DNA of 6,987 bases from an uncultured Marvinbryantia sp. (GTDB taxonomy: Bacteria > Bacillota > Clostridia > Lachnospirales > Lachnospiraceae), in contig CAKRON010000115.1 in the NCBI GenBank assembly GCA_934373455.1, forward strand, positions 1 through 6,987, given 5' to 3'. The translations under genes and the position numbers were made by a program. Positions within the stretch are counted from its first letter, which is position 1. Every line of letters begins with the position of its first letter. The notes beneath the pieces were generated by a model. The model was not told where the DNA came from, did not search any database, and saw nothing but the letters and a program-made list of their open reading frames with translations. This document shows, one piece after another, positions 6,808 to 6,987 of the stretch.

Positions 6808-6987
6808 TTAATAATGCTGCCCTTAAAGCAATATTTTATACATTTATATGCGCTGCCGCAGATTTAATAAAAAATATATTGCATTTTTTCGGAATTCAAG
6901 TAAAATGTATTTTGTATATGCATTCATACGAATATATATTTTATGCGGCTATATAATTAAATGATGCCAGGGTCAAAAGGTCTAAAC
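6808..6987. other. AT-rich 3' flank of the GH13 gene
   Basis: These 180 bp contain no supportable gene. A 4-bp stem TGCG/CGCA at 6849-6860 is not followed by a T-run, so I do not call a terminator. The last bases hold a short direct repeat, GGTCAAAAGGTC (6971-6982), of unknown meaning. Confidence 0.5.

Noticed and set aside
6849..6860. Small hairpin TGCG-CTGC-CGCA as a terminator of the GH13 gene
   Set aside because: The stem is only 4 bp and no T-run follows it.

Overview
The window looks like DNA from Gram-positive, low-to-mid GC Clostridia, most likely gut-type Lachnospiraceae. The support is strong AGGAG-type ribosome sites, sigma-A style promoters, a HrcA/CIRCE operator, and the particular TopB, left-handed beta-helix, HtpG and GH13 variants. 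It appears to consist of two unrelated pieces that meet at about 4506-4529.

Left piece (1-~4527, higher GC, CTG/ATC-rich codons). Four genes run left to right with short gaps, as in an operon. They are the C-terminal end of an AAA+ ATPase (3-383), an ATPase_2/DUF234-type protein with a degraded P-loop and degraded nuclease-like motif (423-1784), a complete type IA topoisomerase III, topB (1802-3922), and a hexapeptide-repeat (left-handed beta-helix) acyl/nucleotidyltransferase-like protein (from 3945). The last gene loses its normal C-terminus at the junction.

Right piece (~4509-6987, lower GC, CTT/ATA-rich codons). The first 88 or so codons of htpG lie on the minus strand and run into the junction. 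Upstream of htpG are a clean sigma-A promoter and a CIRCE operator. Divergent from it, with its own promoter (TTGTTA-17-TATACT), is a complete 605-residue protein of the GH13 glycogen-debranching/isoamylase family. All three catalytic carboxylates of this protein are replaced by asparagine (N285, N308, N381), the region I and region IV histidines are gone, and the loop between regions I and II is much shortened. The reading frame is otherwise intact and its flanking motifs are well kept, so it reads as a maintained pseudoenzyme rather than a decaying gene. A possible parallel is the non-catalytic plant isoamylase ISA2. This is the most interesting object in the window.

The junction is a stretch of about 20 bp that reads sensibly on both strands, as the LbH protein on plus and HtpG on minus. 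Both genes break there and base composition changes there. A chimeric assembly or amplification join is more likely than a natural gene order, so the two halves should not be interpreted as one locus. The last 180 bp are AT-rich and without a supportable gene.
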